64,000 nt of DNA from Leptospiraceae bacterium (GTDB taxonomy: Bacteria; Spirochaetota; Leptospiria; Leptospirales; Leptonemataceae): the NCBI GenBank assembly GCA_026418015.1, contig JAOACE010000008.1:186001-250000 (forward strand), written 5' to 3'. Below the pieces are notes generated by a model. The model was not told where the DNA came from. It searched no databases and worked only from the letters and a program-made list of their open reading frames with translations. A program made the translations under genes and the position numbers. Below are positions 1 to 8,381 of this stretch, piece by piece (the stretch's first letter is position 1; every line of letters begins with the position of its first letter).

Positions 1-292
1 TCGATGGCAATTAACTGATGCTTTTTGCGGGTTTAAACGATACAAAACAAAAAAAATCAACCCTTCTTTACTCGAAGAAAAAGGCTATGCATTCCCCTTA
101 GAATTTTGGGCATATTGTTATTACAATCAACTTTCGATAAAAGAAATACCTGTTGCCAGAGTTTACATTACCGATGATCGCAGTTTTGGAGAAAATTTAG
201 ACAAACACAGAATTCGTTATAGATATTATTTAAGTGTTTTTAAGAAATCGAATCAAAAGTTTGCAAAAAAAATCGCAACAAAAACATCATAA
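1..292 (+). CDS. Family 2 glycosyltransferase, C-terminal end (partial)
   Basis: An open frame runs in from the window edge (codons from base 2) and stops at 290-292. The roughly 96 visible residues contain a DAFCGFKRY stretch followed by EFWAYCYYNQLSIKEIPV and VYITDDRSFGENL. This layout matches the C-terminal part of dolichol-phosphate-mannosyltransferase-like GT2 enzymes, where a G-F/Y-[KR] segment precedes an E-x-x-x-x-A block and a basic S-F/K-G tail. Donor and acceptor cannot be told because the catalytic DxD part lies outside the window. The next gene starts 14 nt downstream on the same strand, so the two may be co-transcribed. Confidence 0.6.
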   Translation, partial: RWQLTDAFCGFKRYKTKKINPSLLEEKGYAFPLEFWAYCYYNQLSIKEIPVARVYITDDRSFGENLDKHRIRYRYYLSVFKKSNQKFAKKIATKTS

Positions 293-306
293 AAAAAAAT
301 ATTCCT

Positions 307-1467
307 ATGAGTTTAGAAGAATTTCCCTTTAAAGAAAATTATATTTATCTAAATTTTTGTGGTGTTGCTCCTTTCTACAACCCAGCAAGAATCAAAAAAG
401 AAGAATTCGAAAGAAAACATTCTCAGATGGGAGCCATGGTATTTTTGGAATATCCTAATATCCTAGATAAATTCCACGAAGCTGTGGCAAAACTACTCAA
501 AACCAAAAAAGAAAATATTTCTTTCGTAAAAAATACAGCAGAAGGTTTATCCATCATTGCCAATGGCTATCCATTCGAATCATCCAAAGACGAAATTATC
601 AGTTTTGTACATGAATATCCATCAAACCATTATCCATGGAAACTCCAAGAATTAAAAAAACGAGCCACTTTAAAACTAATTGCCAACAATAAAAACGTTC
701 TGTTAAATTATCAAGAAATTTCAGACCAATATGTTTTTGGTTTTAACTTAGAAGATATAGAAAAACTGACAACACCATACACAAAAATCATCTCCATAAG
801 TCATGTACAATTTACTTCTGGTTTTGCAGCAAACCTTAAAGAATTAGGAGAATTCTGTAAGCAAAAAAACATTGATTTAATTATTGATGCAGCTCAAAGT
901 TTAGGAGCAATTCCTCTCTATCCCGAAGAATACAACATTTCTGCCATAGCATCTTCTGGTTGGAAATGGCTTCTTGGTCCTATTGGTAGTGGTGTCCTCT
1001 ATACCTCCGAAGCATTTCGAAATAAAATTGATTTTTCTATGGTAGGTGCAGATTTAATGATTCAAGGAATGGATTATTTGGATCATCGTTGGCAACCTTA
1101 CAAAGATGGAAGAAAATTCGAGTACAGCACAATGCCCTTAGGAGATGCCATTGCCCTAACAGAATGTATCGAAGGTCTAATTTTAAAACATCAGGTAGAA
1201 AATATCTTTAACCATATTCAAGAATTACACAAAACTTTTAAAGCAATTTGTAAGCCTTCCAACAAAATAAAATATGTAGAATTTCCCGAAGAAAATAGAT
1301 CTGGCATTCTATCGCTCATTACTGATAATCCACAAAAAATATCTGCGTTACTACGCGAAAAAAACATTATTTGTACAGTTAGAGGAAATTATTTAAGAAT
1401 AGCACCCCATATAATGATTACCCAAGAAGAAATTGCCCAAGTAGCAGAGATAATCAATAAAATATAA
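307..1467 (+). CDS. Class V aminotransferase (cysteine desulfurase-like, PLP enzyme)
   Basis: A 386-residue PLP-dependent fold-type I enzyme of the aminotransferase class V family (NifS/isopenicillin epimerase-like). The cofactor-binding Asp sits in IIDAAQSLG (D194), and the Schiff-base Lys is K220 in SSGWKWLLGP, followed by the usual G-x-G-x-L-Y segment. The N-terminus YIYLNFCGVAPF replaces the typical YLDNA-A-x-x-P motif. No mobile Cys loop of a true IscS/SufS is obvious, so a desulfurase role is uncertain. A C-S lyase, kynureninase-like or isopenicillin-N-epimerase-like enzyme is equally possible. It follows the glycosyltransferase closely and converges with the ftsL-like gene 3 nt away. 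Confidence 0.75.
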   Translation: MSLEEFPFKENYIYLNFCGVAPFYNPARIKKEEFERKHSQMGAMVFLEYPNILDKFHEAVAKLLKTKKENISFVKNTAEGLSIIANGYPFESSKDEIISFVHEYPSNHYPWKLQELKKRATLKLIANNKNVLLNYQEISDQYVFGFNLEDIEKLTTPYTKIISISHVQFTSGFAANLKELGEFCKQKNIDLIIDAAQSLGAIPLYPEEYNISAIASSGWKWLLGPIGSGVLYTSEAFRNKIDFSMVGADLMIQGMDYLDHRWQPYKDGRKFEYSTMPLGDAIALTECIEGLILKHQVENIFNHIQELHKTFKAICKPSNKIKYVEFPEENRSGILSLITDNPQKISALLREKNIICTVRGNYLRIAPHIMITQEEIAQVAEIINKI

Positions 1468-1470
1468 TAA

Positions 1471-1755
1471 TTATTTTATAATAATCTTGATAATTTTTTG
1501 GTTTTCGTAATCTGGTAATGTCCCATAAATCTTCCAGTAATACATCAAAGACTCTTTATCTTTTATTTTTCTACTAGCTATCTCTGTTTTTAAAATATTA
1601 TTTCTTCTTTTTAGTTCTTTATTCTGTAATTCTAGTAAATATATTTCTCGCTGTAAAACAATAGATTCCACTTTTTTTCTAAATATAAAAATAAATAATA
1701 AAAAGATAATTATAAAAATTAAATAAATATTTATTAAATTTTTTAAACTTTGCAT
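1471..1755 (-). CDS. ftsL: FtsL-like small bitopic division protein
   Basis: A 94-residue protein with a short cytoplasmic N-terminus, one strongly hydrophobic segment (about residues 8-25) and a following Leu-rich heptad region (about 30-65) typical of FtsL/DivIC coiled coils. Sequence alone would not identify it. The assignment rests on topology and position: it overlaps the end of rsmH by 13 nt and is transcribed with it, the conserved rsmH-ftsL order of the division and cell-wall cluster. FtsL bridges FtsB and the septal FtsW/FtsI synthase in the inner membrane. The usual next gene, ftsI, is absent: a convergent aminotransferase follows instead, so the cluster is broken here. Confidence 0.6.
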   Translation of the reverse strand: MQSLKNLINIYLIFIIIFLLFIFIFRKKVESIVLQREIYLLELQNKELKRRNNILKTEIASRKIKDKESLMYYWKIYGTLPDYENQKIIKIIIK

Positions 1756-2714
1756 TGCACTACTCTTATTTTTGCAGAATGAGAAGCTGGATTAATATTT
1801 AACTCATCTTCTTGTGGAGTCAAGGGCTTTTTGGTCAATAGAACAAATCCTTGATTTTTTAAATCCTTAAATGCATTTTTTATTAACCTATCTTCGAGAG
1901 AATGAAAGCTAATAAAAACAGCAATTCCGTTAGGATTTAGTATATCCTTTAAATCTTTTAAAAGAAGTTTTAACTCTTCTAATTCTTGATTTATATAAAT
2001 ACGAAATGCTTGAAAGGTTTTCTGTACAACCTTCTCGTTTATGTACTTTTTGAGTTTTTTAAAATAAACCTGTATTACAATTTCTTTTAATTCGATTGCA
2101 TTTTTTATAGGTCTACGTCTAATAATTTCTTTTGCAATGTAGCGTGAAAATCGCTCTTCGCCATATTGATAGATTATATCTGCTAATTCTTTTTCTGAAT
2201 AACTATTTAGTATATCCAAGATATTATAGCTTGTTTCGTCTAACCTCATATCTAAATTCGATTGGTTCATAGAAAATCCCCAATCTTCTTTTAGATGATA
2301 CATAGAAATACCTAAATCACAAATTAGAAAATCTGCTTTTAAGTTTAATTTTTGTAGAACATTTTTTATGTTCGAAAAACGTTTGTTTACGATATAAAAA
2401 CCTTTTCCAGAAAACAAACTAACATCAATATCGTCGAAAATGTTTTGATTTAGCACAACAGGACGAATGTTTTCTCGATCAAAAAATTCCATCGTTTTAT
2501 GAATCATACGAATATCGCGATCAAAAGCTATAAAAGTTCCATCGTTTATAGAACGACACAATAAATATGAATGTCCACCACCACCTAAGGTAGCATCCAC
2601 AACAATAGGTTTTTCGCGAACTAGAAAGAAAAAGTCCAACACCTCTCTATACATAACTGGGAAGTGAAAAAACTTGCTTTTTATTTCTTCGATGTTAACA
2701 TTGCGTATATTCAT
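1743..2714 (-). CDS. rsmH: 16S rRNA (cytosine1402-N4)-methyltransferase RsmH
   Basis: RsmH (MraW) of 323 residues, close to the family length of about 310. It starts with the characteristic FHFPVMYREVLDFF block, followed by the SAM-binding VVDATLGGGGHSYLL (around residues 38-52). The D-L-G-I-S motif (CDLGISMYHL), a DMRLDE stretch and the C-terminal ISFHSLEDRLIKNAF motif are all visible. The enzyme N4-methylates C1402 in the decoding centre of 16S rRNA. The gene overlaps queG upstream by 20 nt and the ftsL-like gene downstream by 13 nt, so the three are translationally coupled. mraZ is not present. Confidence 0.95.
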   Translation of the reverse strand: MNIRNVNIEEIKSKFFHFPVMYREVLDFFFLVREKPIVVDATLGGGGHSYLLCRSINDGTFIAFDRDIRMIHKTMEFFDRENIRPVVLNQNIFDDIDVSLFSGKGFYIVNKRFSNIKNVLQKLNLKADFLICDLGISMYHLKEDWGFSMNQSNLDMRLDETSYNILDILNSYSEKELADIIYQYGEERFSRYIAKEIIRRRPIKNAIELKEIVIQVYFKKLKKYINEKVVQKTFQAFRIYINQELEELKLLLKDLKDILNPNGIAVFISFHSLEDRLIKNAFKDLKNQGFVLLTKKPLTPQEDELNINPASHSAKIRVVQCKV

Positions 2715-3666
2715 ATTTTAATATATTTTTATAATTTTCTTTAAATATTTCGTATTTTACCCTTTTTAAAGGAGAATTTTTTAAATTCTCCCATTCCTCT
2801 TTTTCGGGTAGTTGATGGATTATATTTTTTATCTCTTCTCGTAGCAAAAAATTAGATTCCTTTGTTGTTTTTTTGCTTACGTTTTTTCTTCGGTTAAAGG
2901 GACAAACTTCTTGACAAATATCACAACCAAAAACCCAACCGTTGCTTTTTTCTAAATATTCTTCTGGAATGGGGATTTTGCTTTCTATCGTTAAATAGGA
3001 TATACATCTTTCGACTATTAGTTTGTATGGTTCTAGTGCTTTTGTAGGACAATGTTCAATACACAACCTACAACCCTTACAATGATCGGTGATTTGTTTC
3101 GATTCCCAATCCGATGGAATTTCGTAATCTGTAAAAATACAACTAAGAAAAAAATACGAACCGATTTCTGGGTTTATAATGTTTGTATTTTTTCCCTGCC
3201 AACCTAAACCAGCATATTTTGCTAACAATTTTTCTGGAACTGGTGCAGAATCTATGGTAGAGCGAATATAAATATCTTTATAATATATTTTTATAAATTT
3301 TTCTAATTGTTTTAACTTTTTTTTAAGCACATTATGGTAGTCTTTACCAATTGCATAGCGAGAAATTTTGATCTTTTGGTTTCTGATTATGTCTTCGTAT
3401 TGAATATCTCGGTAATAAAACCCTAACACAATAACAGATTTAGAATTTGGAAGTATGTTTTGTGGATTAAGTCGAATTTCTGGATAGTTCGAAAACCAAT
3501 GCATATTGGCATATTTTTTTTCTTCGATAAATCTTTTTAGATAATCGTAATCTTCTTTCTGTAATAGAGGTCTTGTAATTCCAAAAAGTTCAAACCCTAA
3601 TTCTTGGGAATATCCTTGTATTTTTAAGAGAATATCTTTATCAAAGATCTTTTGTGGATGACTCAT
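2695..3666 (-). CDS. queG: Epoxyqueuosine reductase QueG
   Basis: A 323-residue QueG, the cobalamin and 4Fe-4S enzyme that reduces epoxyqueuosine to queuosine at tRNA position 34. The two ferredoxin-type clusters are visible as CKGCRLCIEHCP and CDICQEVCPFN. The QueG signatures SRYAIGKDYH and DSAPVPEKLLAKYAGLGW, containing the catalytic Asp region, lie N-terminal of the clusters. Length is slightly below the usual 340-380 because the C-terminal HEAT-like extension is short. The start overlaps the preceding ORF by 26 nt, which indicates coupling within the ORF139-queG-rsmH-ftsL transcript. Confidence 0.93.
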   Translation of the reverse strand: MSHPQKIFDKDILLKIQGYSQELGFELFGITRPLLQKEDYDYLKRFIEEKKYANMHWFSNYPEIRLNPQNILPNSKSVIVLGFYYRDIQYEDIIRNQKIKISRYAIGKDYHNVLKKKLKQLEKFIKIYYKDIYIRSTIDSAPVPEKLLAKYAGLGWQGKNTNIINPEIGSYFFLSCIFTDYEIPSDWESKQITDHCKGCRLCIEHCPTKALEPYKLIVERCISYLTIESKIPIPEEYLEKSNGWVFGCDICQEVCPFNRRKNVSKKTTKESNFLLREEIKNIIHQLPEKEEWENLKNSPLKRVKYEIFKENYKNILKYEYTQC

Positions 3667-4060
3667 TCAGATTTTGTTGGATAATTTCTTGAAGTTCTTT
3701 GTCTAAAACCTTGCCGTTGCAATATTTTAACAACTGCAAACCTTTTTTTCGAAGTTGTTTTTCTTCTTGGTAAAATTTTAAATCGTTGTAAACGTTTGCT
3801 TCTTGTAATAACAAAATACCTAATATTGCAATTCGTTCGTACTGTAATTCATTATTGATGGAAAGTAAAGACAGCAATGAATTTAAATCCATTTTTAACA
3901 AAATTTCTTTAGGATAACCTAAAAACAACGAATAGGCCTTTTCTATTTCCATCAAAATTACCTGAGGATCCTTTTCGCTTTTTAGTTTTAGTAATTTAGC
4001 AAAAAAAACAACAAATTGCTGAAGAATTCTGATCAAATAATCTTTATGATAAAGCATCAA
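3641..4060 (-). CDS. Small helical protein, DUF6483-like
   Basis: A 139-residue, largely helical protein starting MMLYHKDYLIRILQQ. The pattern of an N-terminal D-Y-L-I-R-x-I-x-Q followed by an FFAKLL helix, a Y-x-x-x-L-G-[YL] segment and a later TPR-like pair of helices resembles the uncharacterised DUF6483 family as I remember it. No catalytic residues or membrane segments are seen. It is the first gene of the queG-rsmH-ftsL run and overlaps queG by 26 nt. A terminator-like hairpin separates it from the MaoC genes upstream. Function unknown. Confidence 0.5.
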   Translation of the reverse strand: MMLYHKDYLIRILQQFVVFFAKLLKLKSEKDPQVILMEIEKAYSLFLGYPKEILLKMDLNSLLSLLSINNELQYERIAILGILLLQEANVYNDLKFYQEEKQLRKKGLQLLKYCNGKVLDKELQEIIQQNLNESSTKDL

Positions 4061-4072
4061 TTAAAATAAATA

Positions 4073-4096
4073 GTTGTTGCCATAAAAGGCAACAAC
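4073..4096 (-). terminator. Hairpin downstream of the MaoC gene pair
   Basis: A perfect 9-bp stem (GTTGTTGCC / GGCAACAAC) with a 6-nt loop sits 2 nt after the stop codon of the leftward MaoC gene. The tail on the minus strand is A/T-rich but not a pure T run, so intrinsic termination is likely but not certain. Confidence 0.6.
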
Positions 4097-4097
4097 A

Positions 4098-4511
4098 TTA
4101 ATCACAAGCAATCTCTGCTTCTCCAGAAAGCTTAACGTCTCCACTTTCGGATGCAGCTTCTAAGGTCAATAAAATGGTTTTACTTTCGTCTATTTTCTTT
4201 TTTACTTTTCCTGTGCATATCAAAACTTCGCCAGGACGTGTCATACCTTTAAACTTTACACCAAATTTTTTTATTTGATGCAGATGAAAGTTTTTTGTTA
4301 ATAGCTTGCCAACCTGAGCCATTACATACATTCCGTGAGCAATGGTGCCATCTAATCCTACTTTTTTAGCAAATTCTGGATCTGTATGTATTGGGTTAAA
4401 ATCCCCCGAAGCACCAGCATACCGAACCAAATCCATGTGTTGAATGGGACCTACTTTTATTGGTTCTAATTGTTGATCGATTTGAAAATTTTCGTATTTT
4501 ACGCGATTCAT
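4098..4511 (-). CDS. MaoC-like (hotdog) dehydratase, catalytic half
   Basis: A 137-residue MaoC-domain hotdog protein. It carries the hydratase-2 motif as VRYAGASGDFNPIHTDPEFAKK, with the catalytic Asp and His (D-F-N-P-I-H), followed by GTIAHGMYVMAQVG. Such enzymes hydrate 2-enoyl-CoA or dehydrate 3-hydroxyacyl-thioesters. It lies 11 nt downstream of a second MaoC-like gene. The pair has the arrangement of mycobacterial HadA/HadB heterodimers, in which the B subunit holds the catalytic D-H pair, as here. The substrate chain is unknown. Confidence 0.85.
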   Translation of the reverse strand: MNRVKYENFQIDQQLEPIKVGPIQHMDLVRYAGASGDFNPIHTDPEFAKKVGLDGTIAHGMYVMAQVGKLLTKNFHLHQIKKFGVKFKGMTRPGEVLICTGKVKKKIDESKTILLTLEAASESGDVKLSGEAEIACD

Positions 4512-4522
4512 ACTATAACTCC

Positions 4523-4972
4523 TTATTGTTTAGGTCTTAAAATTATTCCCATTTCTGCTATGATGCAAGGTTCCCCTTTATCATCTTTAAAAGTGGTTCT
4601 GAATGTTACAACCTCCATTTTTCCCGTCTTTACATCTACCACTTCTCCTTCTGCTTTGATGGTCATCCCTGCATATACGGGTTTAAGGTAGGTATACTCT
4701 TCCTTCATGTGTAATAATCGATCTGTGTCTATACCCATTTTTCTCATATCTTCGAAGATTTCTGGATACCCCCAAAACTGAAAGGATGTTTGAAACGTAG
4801 GAGGAATGGGGATTCCTTCGTATCCAGCTTTTTTTGCTTCTTCTTCGCTAAAAAAAATTGGATTTGTTTCTCCAATTGCCATGCAGAATTCCCGTATTTT
4901 TCCCTTTTCCACTTGAATCGTATAGCTTTTTAGCTTTTGACCAATAATGTCTTTTGTTAATTGCATATTCAA
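4523..4972 (-). CDS. MaoC-like N-terminal hotdog subunit (HadA/C-type)
   Basis: A 149-residue hotdog protein with the MaoC_dehydrat_N pattern. It starts with IIGQKLKSYTIQVEKGKIREFC, then AIGETNPIFFSEEEAKKAGYEGIPIPPTF and an HMKEEYTYLKPVYAGMTI block. The D-x-N-x-x-H catalytic pair of its downstream neighbour is not conserved (ETNPIFF), which fits a non-catalytic partner that shapes the acyl channel. It is the promoter-proximal gene of the two. On the minus strand a TTGACT box at 5000-4995 and a TAAAAT at 4981-4976 precede the start, a possible promoter with an unusually short spacer. Confidence 0.8.
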   Translation of the reverse strand: MNMQLTKDIIGQKLKSYTIQVEKGKIREFCMAIGETNPIFFSEEEAKKAGYEGIPIPPTFQTSFQFWGYPEIFEDMRKMGIDTDRLLHMKEEYTYLKPVYAGMTIKAEGEVVDVKTGKMEVVTFRTTFKDDKGEPCIIAEMGIILRPKQ

Positions 4973-5025
4973 AGAATTTTAAAATTGATTTATTAGTCAA
5001 GAAAAACAATTTTATTGATGAAAAT

Positions 5026-5904
5026 TTAAGGATGGATCAACACCTGATATTCTTGTGAATACAACTCAAAATTATCTGTAAGATAAATATAAGTTGCATA
5101 TGCATCGGATATGGCACAGGATGGCCCCAAAACAGTTACTACCCTATTTTTTTTGGTGATTGTATTATTATATGGATTGAATATGTGTAATTGATAATAA
5201 TTTCCTGATGTTGCTAAACAAATATTGTGTAAATGTAATTCTTGGGAAAACTGTTTATTTAAAAGATCTGAACTAGAAGATTCCAGTAGAACCCTCCATC
5301 CTTTGGAACTTTTTTTTGGAGGATTACCAACACATATTTCCCCCCCAATTTCTATTAAAAATGATGGATAGGAATTTTCTATTAGAAGTTTTTTGATTAA
5401 ATCCACAGCATATCCTTTCGCGATTGCATTTAAATCAAACTCTACAAATGGATAAGATTTTTTTATAATATATTGATTACGAAACGTCTCTACCGAAAAT
5501 AAATTACAGATTTTAGGATAATTTTCTTCGTTGGGTAAAGGGATTTGTCCTAAAAGTTTTCTTTTGTACGGGAAAAAATATGCTTTTGTTTTTAAACAAA
5601 TTTCCTGCGAAAGTAAAAAAACTTTTATTTCTTCTTGATCGAACAATACCAATTGATTTTTATTTAGTTGTACAATCTTGGAATCATCTCTATACAAAGA
5701 AAATGCTCGATCAATTTTATTAAAAATGTTGAATATTTCTTTTTCGATCGTCGATAAATCTTTTTTTTGTGTTGTTTCTATTACAATTGTATAACTTGTA
5801 CCAAAAACAATTCCACTTTTCTGCCAATAATTTAATTTCGAATTGCACGCGATAAAATCAATTAAAACTAAACATAACAAGAGAAAACGATTGATTATGG
5901 ACAT
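5026..5904 (-). CDS. apbE: FAD:protein FMN transferase ApbE (lipoprotein)
   Basis: A 292-residue ApbE-family protein. An N-terminal hydrophobic segment ends in a lipobox-like IDFIAC, so it is probably a periplasm-facing lipoprotein. Family landmarks are GTSYTIVIE, FNKIDRAFSLYRDDSKIVQLN, FDLNAIAKGYAVDLI (the D-x-x-x-I-A-K-G-Y-A motif) and LIEIGGEICVGNPPKKSSKGW. The C-terminal motif around GPSCAISDAYAT, normally followed by a conserved Asp/Thr, is present. It ends sooner than most members (about 330). ApbE covalently attaches FMN to Thr/Ser of targets such as Na+-NQR or RNF subunits; none is visible here. It lies 9 nt downstream of sppA in the same direction. Confidence 0.88.
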   Translation of the reverse strand: MSIINRFLLLCLVLIDFIACNSKLNYWQKSGIVFGTSYTIVIETTQKKDLSTIEKEIFNIFNKIDRAFSLYRDDSKIVQLNKNQLVLFDQEEIKVFLLSQEICLKTKAYFFPYKRKLLGQIPLPNEENYPKICNLFSVETFRNQYIIKKSYPFVEFDLNAIAKGYAVDLIKKLLIENSYPSFLIEIGGEICVGNPPKKSSKGWRVLLESSSSDLLNKQFSQELHLHNICLATSGNYYQLHIFNPYNNTITKKNRVVTVLGPSCAISDAYATYIYLTDNFELYSQEYQVLIHP

Positions 5905-5913
5905 TTAAAATGA

Positions 5914-7821
5914 TTATTTAAACCTTTTTTCCAGATAGATACTTAGCGCTTCTATTGAAATATACCAATCCAAAGTAAAAGTATATAGCCACTTCGAAAT
6001 TCCTTCTAAAAGATTAGAACGATTGTCCGTAAGTAATTTTTTTATATTGAGTAAGCTTTTAAGATCAAACTTAACAACAGGATAAAAATTAATCATAAGT
6101 TTTTGGTTTTCTTTAAGCTGTAATTCTTTTTTGATTTGTTCGAGTAAACCTACAAAATTGGTTAAATCATCGATTAAGCCAGCTTCCTTAAAACGAAATG
6201 CAGAATAAACACGACCTTCCGCAAAATGCTTAACTTGTTCAGTTAATTTACCACGGCCTCTTGCTACCCTATCCAGAAAAATTTTGTATGCATCCATCGT
6301 AGTTTTTTGTAACAGCTCTCTGGATTCTTTACTTAAAGGGGTGGATTCGGAAAAGATATCGGTTGTTTTATCAAACATCAGCTTACTTTTATTAATCTTG
6401 AATTTTTTGTAAAGTTGATGAAAAACAGGACGTAATCTTAACACACCAATAGAGCCCGTAATAGTAGAATGATATGCATAAACCTTATTTCCAGCACAAG
6501 AAATATAATATCCTCCTGATGCTGCAACATTTCCTTGTAGAATAAACACAGGTTTTTTTCTGGATAATTTTCTGATTTGTTGATACAATAATTCACTTGC
6601 ATCACTCATTCCCCCAGGACTGTTTATGTACAAGAGAACAGCCTTTTCGGCAGAATCCATCACTTCTTGCAATATTTTGATGTATCCTTTCGCGTTAACA
6701 GTGCCAGATTTCGCTTGATCTTCTTCTTTCCCTTTTATTATTATTCCATCCATCACAACTAATGCTATGGGGACTGGTTGATTCACAAAAGGAAAGAGTT
6801 TATATTCTTTTTTTAAGATCATTTTTACGTATTCTTCAAAGGTGATCCGTTTAAGTTTGCTTTTTGGTTTTTCTTTGATTTCGCTTGTTTTAAGAATGGT
6901 ATCGCCCTGACCTTGAACATTATGTTCAATCTGAGAAGAAATAAATGGTGATTGTTCTTCTGTGATAAATTCAACAAGTTGTACTTGATCCATCAGTTGA
7001 TGGATAAAACCTAATTCGAATAGCTCTTGTGCAGTAACGATGGATTGATTCAAGAATAGATTCCATAGTTTTTGTATATCGCTTTTTTTTAAACCAGAAG
7101 TCTTTAAAAATTGTTGGTAGATTTCATTTCTTTTGTCTTGAATTAATTCCAGAATATTCTCTTTGGCTGGCGCAGAAATCTTATTTTTTTCGTACATTTC
7201 TCCTGCACTTTTATACTTTCCTGCTGTAAATACATCGAATTTTACACCAAGAGACTTAAAGAAATCCCCCAAATAGAATTGCTCAAAATGAGGAAGTACA
7301 GTAGTAAACTGCGTCCAATCTCCAGTGTATCGATAATCGCAAGAAGAAGCTACCATCAGGGTTTTAATTCCCCCTTCTTCTACATAAGAATAAACTAATT
7401 TACCGCTTTTTCGAATTCTTTCTATAACAGAAATAATATCTTCGATTTGATTCCAGTCTAAGCCTTCTAACGAAGGAATTTCTAATATTACCTTTTTTAT
7501 TTTACTCTCTTCTGCAATTTTATTCATCAAGATCAAAAATAAAAAATAATTGATTTCTTCTTTTTCGGAAATGAATTTTATTATGCCTATCTTTTCGAAA
7601 TAAGCAAATTCTTCTGGAATTTTAATATGTACAACTTTATCACCAGAAAATAGATAATTTAATTTATAATATAAATAAAATAAAAATCTAAAAGGAAAAA
7701 GCAGAATAAAAACCAAAATTCTAATCATATATAACCAAAAAAAATCAAAAAACCATTCAATAAAGTATAATTTTAAAAAAAAGAAATGATTTGACCATGA
7801 ATCATAACATAAATTTTTCAT
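5914..7821 (-). CDS. sppA: Signal peptide peptidase SppA, 67K type (S49 protease)
   Basis: A 635-residue long-form SppA with duplicated S49 domains. One membrane anchor (about residues 32-50) precedes the N-terminal half. The catalytic Lys lies in that half as K204 (TAGKYKSAGEMYEKN), and the nucleophile Ser is S435 in NVAASGGYYIS of the C-terminal half, as in E. coli SppA. LYINSPGGMSDASELLYQQI precedes the nucleophile and HSTITGSIGVL follows it. It degrades residual signal peptides and some membrane proteins at the periplasmic face of the inner membrane. Translation could begin at the later Met in YMIRILVFILL, giving a shorter cytoplasmic tail. It forms a leftward pair with apbE and is divergent from ilvN. 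Confidence 0.92.
   Translation of the reverse strand: MKNLCYDSWSNHFFFLKLYFIEWFFDFFWLYMIRILVFILLFPFRFLFYLYYKLNYLFSGDKVVHIKIPEEFAYFEKIGIIKFISEKEEINYFLFLILMNKIAEESKIKKVILEIPSLEGLDWNQIEDIISVIERIRKSGKLVYSYVEEGGIKTLMVASSCDYRYTGDWTQFTTVLPHFEQFYLGDFFKSLGVKFDVFTAGKYKSAGEMYEKNKISAPAKENILELIQDKRNEIYQQFLKTSGLKKSDIQKLWNLFLNQSIVTAQELFELGFIHQLMDQVQLVEFITEEQSPFISSQIEHNVQGQGDTILKTSEIKEKPKSKLKRITFEEYVKMILKKEYKLFPFVNQPVPIALVVMDGIIIKGKEEDQAKSGTVNAKGYIKILQEVMDSAEKAVLLYINSPGGMSDASELLYQQIRKLSRKKPVFILQGNVAASGGYYISCAGNKVYAYHSTITGSIGVLRLRPVFHQLYKKFKINKSKLMFDKTTDIFSESTPLSKESRELLQKTTMDAYKIFLDRVARGRGKLTEQVKHFAEGRVYSAFRFKEAGLIDDLTNFVGLLEQIKKELQLKENQKLMINFYPVVKFDLKSLLNIKKLLTDNRSNLLEGISKWLYTFTLDWYISIEALSIYLEKRFK
7791..7815 (+). 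promoter_or_regulatory. Candidate promoter of ilvN
   Basis: TTGACC at 7791-7796 is followed after 13 nt by TAAATT at 7810-7815, about 36 nt before the ilvN start and inside the start of the divergent sppA gene. The spacer is shorter than the standard 16-18 nt, so this is tentative. Confidence 0.3.
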
Positions 7822-7850
7822 TTTTTAAGATAGAAATTAGGAGTTAAGCT

Positions 7851-8330
7851 ATGAAGCATATATTATCCATTACTGTTCGAAATAGACCCGGTGTTATGAG
7901 TCATGTTTCTGGTCTTTTTACAAGAAGAGGTTATAATATTGATAGCATTGCAGTAGGAGAAACAGAAAATCCCGAAGTTTCTGTGATAACAATTGTCATC
8001 ATTGGAAACGAAGATACAGCAAATCAATTTCGAGGCCAATTGTTAAAATTAGCTGATGTGATCGATGTTCGTATTCTTCCTTATTCTCAATCTATTATAA
8101 GAGAATTGATCTTGATTCGAGTTAAAGCAGAACCCGAAAAACGAACAGAAATATTCGGAATCATAGAAGTTTTTAACGGAAAAATCCACGAATTACATAA
8201 CAATACCATTTTAATAGAGGTTCAAGGTAACCCACGTCAAATCACAAGCTTGATGAATGTGTTAAAAGATTATGGCATTTTAGAAATTGCAAGAACTGGT
8301 CAAATCGCTTTGCCTATGTATACAGAATAA
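7851..8330 (+). CDS. ilvN: Acetolactate synthase small (regulatory) subunit IlvN/IlvH
   Basis: 159 residues, matching the family. An N-terminal ACT domain starts ILSITVRNRPGVMSHVSGLFTRRGYNIDS, with the conserved N-R-P-G-V and G-L-F-x-R-R-G-Y-N. The C-terminal ferredoxin-like domain (LILIRVKAEPEKR to ALPMYTE) is complete. It stimulates the catalytic ALS subunit and confers valine feedback inhibition in branched-chain amino-acid synthesis. An AGGAG ribosome site lies 6-10 nt ahead of the ATG. The large subunit ilvB is not adjacent; leuA of the same pathway lies 12 kb away. Confidence 0.95.
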   Translation: MKHILSITVRNRPGVMSHVSGLFTRRGYNIDSIAVGETENPEVSVITIVIIGNEDTANQFRGQLLKLADVIDVRILPYSQSIIRELILIRVKAEPEKRTEIFGIIEVFNGKIHELHNNTILIEVQGNPRQITSLMNVLKDYGILEIARTGQIALPMYTE

Positions 8331-8381
8331 AATGAACAAAATTACCATCAGTTTTATCTAAAATACCAAAGGAGACTAAAA

